A stretch of 16,933 nt of DNA. Source: OPU3-GD-OMZ sp001901525 (GTDB lineage Bacteria; Pseudomonadota; Gammaproteobacteria; Methylococcales; Methylomonadaceae). A program made the translations under genes and the position numbers. How positions within the stretch are numbered: position 1 is the first letter of the stretch; each line of letters begins with the position of its first letter. Of this stretch, positions 15,757 to 16,933 are shown one piece after another. Below the pieces are notes generated by a model. That model had not been told where the DNA came from and made no database searches. It was given only the letters and a program-made list of their open reading frames with translations. Location of the stretch: positions 1 through 16,933 of the forward strand of contig CAXCEI010000034.1 of the NCBI GenBank assembly GCA_963981505.1, written 5' to 3'.

Positions 15757-15822
15757 TTCTCGACAATATAAAATAACTCGGTTAAACGTTATTCTCTTTG
15801 CTCATTATCTTTTAAAATAAAA

Positions 15823-15850
15823 AAAGGTGAACATGATTATGTTCACCTTT
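15823..15850 (-). terminator. Strong intrinsic terminator of the carbonic anhydrase gene
   Basis: AAAGGTGAACAT (15823-15834) and ATGTTCACCTTT (15839-15850) form a perfect 12-bp stem with a 4-nt loop. Read on the minus strand the stem is followed by a long T-run (complement of 15811-15825), so it terminates the minus-strand gene. The + strand side lacks a comparable T-run, but the stem may also stop the convergent membrane-protein transcript. Confidence 0.85.
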
Positions 15851-15914
15851 GAGCAATGTAACCCTAACGGGTTATTTGATAATAGTGCCGTTTAAGACAC
15901 TTTTTTCGTTATTA

Positions 15915-16496
15915 TTAACTGGCTTGTCCGGCCTCAGTCGCCGCGGGAACTTCTATTAATCTTCCTGACTTACAGTCATAAATATAGCCATAAACCGGAA
16001 TATCTGAAGGTACCATAGAACTGGCTTTAATACGGGCAACATCTTCTAAAACACTTTCCGTTTGCTCTTTGATAGTGAGCCAGTTAATGTATTTTCCTTC
16101 CGTTGAACCCGGTCCTTCACAGCAATCATGCCAGCCATCTGCATCAACAGAAGCCGTTTTTAGACTACTACTGAGTAAGTCGCTCATGATTTCGTTATTA
16201 AAGTATTCCATTCCACAATCGGTGTGATGGATGACAAACCATTCACGGGTACCCAGTAATTTGTAGGAGATAACCAGTGAGCGTATCGCGTCATCACTGG
16301 CGCGTCCTCCGGCATTGCGAATAACGTGCGCATCACCTTCCGCTAATCCGGCATATTTAGCAGGATCTAAACGTGCATCCATACAAGTCAGAATTGCAAA
16401 ATTACGCCCTGGAGGCATGGGTAATTCGCCTTTATCACCAAAATCTTCGACATAGTCTCTATTAGCACTTAAAACATCATTTAAAATATCACTCAT
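15915..16496 (-). CDS. Beta-class carbonic anhydrase
   Basis: The 193 aa enzyme interconverts CO2 and bicarbonate. The beta-class zinc site is complete: C38-x-D40-x-R42 in LTCMDARLDP, and H91-x2-C94 in HHTDCGM, with the Asp-Arg dyad next to the first Cys. NAGGRASDDAIRSL and the C-terminal YGYIYDCKSGRLIEV stretch place it with the compact cytosolic bacterial beta-carbonic anhydrases. The frame runs upstream to an ATG at 16583, but ATG 16496 has an AAGGGAA ribosome binding site about 7 nt away and matches the usual N-terminus (MSDILNDVL), so I use 16496. It has its own strong terminator (15823-15850). In a C1-using cell it could supply bicarbonate for carboxylation or buffer CO2 from formaldehyde oxidation; that link is inference. 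Confidence 0.92.
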   Translation of the reverse strand: MSDILNDVLSANRDYVEDFGDKGELPMPPGRNFAILTCMDARLDPAKYAGLAEGDAHVIRNAGGRASDDAIRSLVISYKLLGTREWFVIHHTDCGMEYFNNEIMSDLLSSSLKTASVDADGWHDCCEGPGSTEGKYINWLTIKEQTESVLEDVARIKASSMVPSDIPVYGYIYDCKSGRLIEVPAATEAGQAS

Positions 16497-16919
16497 AATT
16501 AATTCCCTTACTATTAATGCATTATTGTTATCGATAGGATCTAACCATTCAATTATACGACACGTTAATGTATCTAAAAGCATATATCAGTTTAAAGATA
16601 ACAAACTTAAAGTTTACTATTTAGGTTAATTAGCTGGGTAATTTGAGCCCGTATTATTTAGCGACGGCATGCTATTTAGGATCAAATTCTTTAACGTGGA
16701 TGGAAAAACAGGTTATAGGGCTGTATTTATTTTTAATTATTGACCCTAACTGTCTAGGTGTGGTGCTTTTATGCCGCGCATCAATTTGACACGCTTTCAC
16801 TTCGTCTGGTTAACGATAAACTCATTATAACTTTTGCTTGTTCCTTACGAAGGTAATCAAATGAGAGTTTAAGTTAGGAGTAAACTATTTCGATCGACTA
16901 TTTCTCACAGAGGTTTTTT
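16497..16919. other. Intergenic stretch upstream of the next + strand gene
   Basis: I find no credible gene here. It should contain the promoters of the carbonic anhydrase gene (minus strand) and of the gene starting at 16920. Noted elements are a small palindrome AAACTT-A-AAGTTT (16603-16615), a TTGACA box (16786-16791) without a convincing -10 at the right distance, and a TATAAC box (16826-16831) without a good -35. Confidence 0.4.
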
Positions 16920-16933
16920 ATGGCTATTGAGCC
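16920..16933 (+). CDS. Probable start of the next gene (cut by window edge)
   Basis: ATG at 16920 is preceded by AGAGG (16909-16913) with a 6-nt spacer, a good ribosome binding site. Only four full codons (M-A-I-E) are visible before the window ends, so no product can be assigned. Confidence 0.4.

Noticed and set aside
16497..16583. 29-residue N-terminal extension of the carbonic anhydrase
   Set aside because: It has no ribosome binding site or family match; ATG 16496 has AAGGGAA at good spacing and the usual family N-terminus.
16920..16933. Nucleoside diphosphate kinase start (MAIER...)
   Set aside because: The visible codons give M-A-I-E, but the next begins CC, which encodes Pro and not Arg; too little sequence to call.
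1..16933. Mobile elements, CRISPR array, tRNA or rRNA
   Set aside because: No transposase or integrase, no regularly spaced repeats, and no tRNA or rRNA signatures were seen.

Overview
This window reads as the chromosome of an AT-rich gammaproteobacterium. The (p)ppGpp synthetase is of the RelA type (EFDD motif, hydrolase half decayed), and that split from SpoT is typical of beta/gammaproteobacteria. A periplasmic methanethiol oxidase with its accessory protein suggests a methylotroph or other C1/organosulfur metaboliser, possibly Methylococcales-like. The taxonomic guess is inference. I see no transposase, prophage, CRISPR array, rRNA or tRNA.

Left end (1-3893, all minus strand): a YdcF/ElyC-like envelope protein, then a Cache-domain sensor that carries receiver and Hpt modules but no kinase core, then the N-terminal 190 residues of a histidine kinase cut by the window edge. 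The kinase's membrane domain closely resembles the ethylene-binding domain of plant ETR1, including the Cys/His copper ligands. The two signalling proteins are 106 nt apart and could form a split phosphorelay.

Middle (3931-8441): an exported glutaminyl-peptide cyclotransferase (+), a Nudix hydrolase (-), an unrecognised four-helix membrane protein with a coiled-coil stretch (-), and relA (+).

Thiol-oxidation block (8474-14307): on the minus strand, mtoX (SBP56-type methanethiol oxidase, exported) is followed by one long gene that fuses a SCO/SenC copper-chaperone domain to a di-haem MauG/cytochrome c peroxidase domain. bioA follows 15 nt later, with a TTG start. A GlxA-type AraC regulator is divergent from mtoX across about 226 nt and is the natural candidate regulator. 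In this scheme SCO delivers copper or handles thiols, and the di-haem domain either matures a partner or removes the H2O2 that methanethiol oxidation releases.

Right end (14325-16933): a cold-shock protein with a good sigma70 promoter, a long leader and a strong terminator. Then come about 480 nt without a recognised gene, a previously uncalled 49-codon ORF whose ribosome binding site sits in a hairpin, a small four-helix membrane protein, and a convergent beta-carbonic anhydrase with its own terminator. The last 14 bases probably begin another gene.
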